64,000 nt of DNA, from positions 1,934,480-1,998,479 of the forward strand of contig PSQN01000012.1 of the NCBI GenBank assembly GCA_002989075.1. The letters run 5' to 3'. Positions 63,851 through 64,000 of this stretch are shown here, in pieces. The DNA is from Arthonia radiata (lineage: Eukaryota > Ascomycota > Arthoniomycetes > Arthoniales > Arthoniaceae). Position 1 is the stretch's first letter. Each line of letters starts with the position of its first letter. The translations under genes were made by a program, and so were the position numbers. The notes beneath the pieces are model-generated. The model ran no database searches, had not been told where the DNA came from, and saw only the letters and a program-made list of their open reading frames with translations.

Positions 63851-64000
63851 ATAGAGTTAGTAAATTTATATGTTATATTTATTTAATAGCTATCTACTTA
63901 AGTTTATATTTATCTAAAGAATTTACCTTTTTACTTTCTAATTTTAGTCTCTTAAGCGCTTTTTATAAATATCTATAATCGTTAATAGATCTTAAACATT

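Noticed and set aside
1-64000. CRISPR arrays, tRNA and rRNA genes
   Set aside because: No spaced direct repeats of CRISPR type and no tRNA or rRNA core motifs were seen; the organism is a fungus.

Overview
The window looks like a repeat-rich, AT-rich tract from a filamentous ascomycete (Pezizomycotina; a Dothideomycete would fit, but I cannot fix the species). About 60 of the 64 kb has extreme TpA-rich composition with CpA and TpG nearly gone and CpG kept. This is the mark of repeat-induced point mutation (RIP) on both strands. Inside it sits one island of normal composition, about 27.4-31.6 kb, which holds the only intact-looking host genes.

Layout. 1-4607: unidentified RIP-decayed DNA. 4608-10020: a full-length Copia (Ty1) LTR element on the + strand (Copia-1) with a perfect CTACC target duplication. 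10354-about 16387: a Gypsy (Ty3) chromovirus on the - strand lacking its 5' end (Gypsy-1). 16388-about 18700: a fragment of a second Gypsy chromovirus on + (Gypsy-3). 20575-25988: full-length Copia on - (Copia-3, duplication ATTTT). About 26281-26860: remnant of a laccase-like multicopper oxidase gene whose copper-ligand His codons have become Tyr codons. 27.4-31.6 kb: GC island with a C2H2 zinc-finger protein gene (28522-29940, -), a small Cys-rich protein gene split over two frames (27530-27885, -) and two weaker + strand candidates. 32211-36791: Copia on + without its 3' end (Copia-2), abutting a full-length Gypsy chromovirus on - (Gypsy-2, 36792-43818). About 45350-46320: remnant of a tetratricopeptide-repeat gene, possibly NLR-type, with a 126-bp (42-codon) tandem repeat and a solo Copia LTR (45628-46134) in its third unit. 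46.3-54.8 kb: unidentified decayed DNA. 54802-60213: full-length Copia on - (Copia-5). 60214-64000: unidentified decayed DNA with a long coding-like frame.

The five Copia pieces (Copia-1, -2, -3, -5 and the solo LTR) are one family: LTRs of 507-508 bp that begin TGTTGGAAATTAAC and end TTTTTAACA. The LTR elements are fossils, each with many breaks. The window therefore records repeated insertion, RIP of every repeat, and loss of at least two host genes caught in the tract. The zinc-finger gene survives in a small single-copy island. I found no tRNA, rRNA, CRISPR array or clear new system; the most interesting items are the RIP-erased oxidase, the repeat-gene remnant, the split Cys-rich gene, and several decayed coding-like frames that I could not identify.
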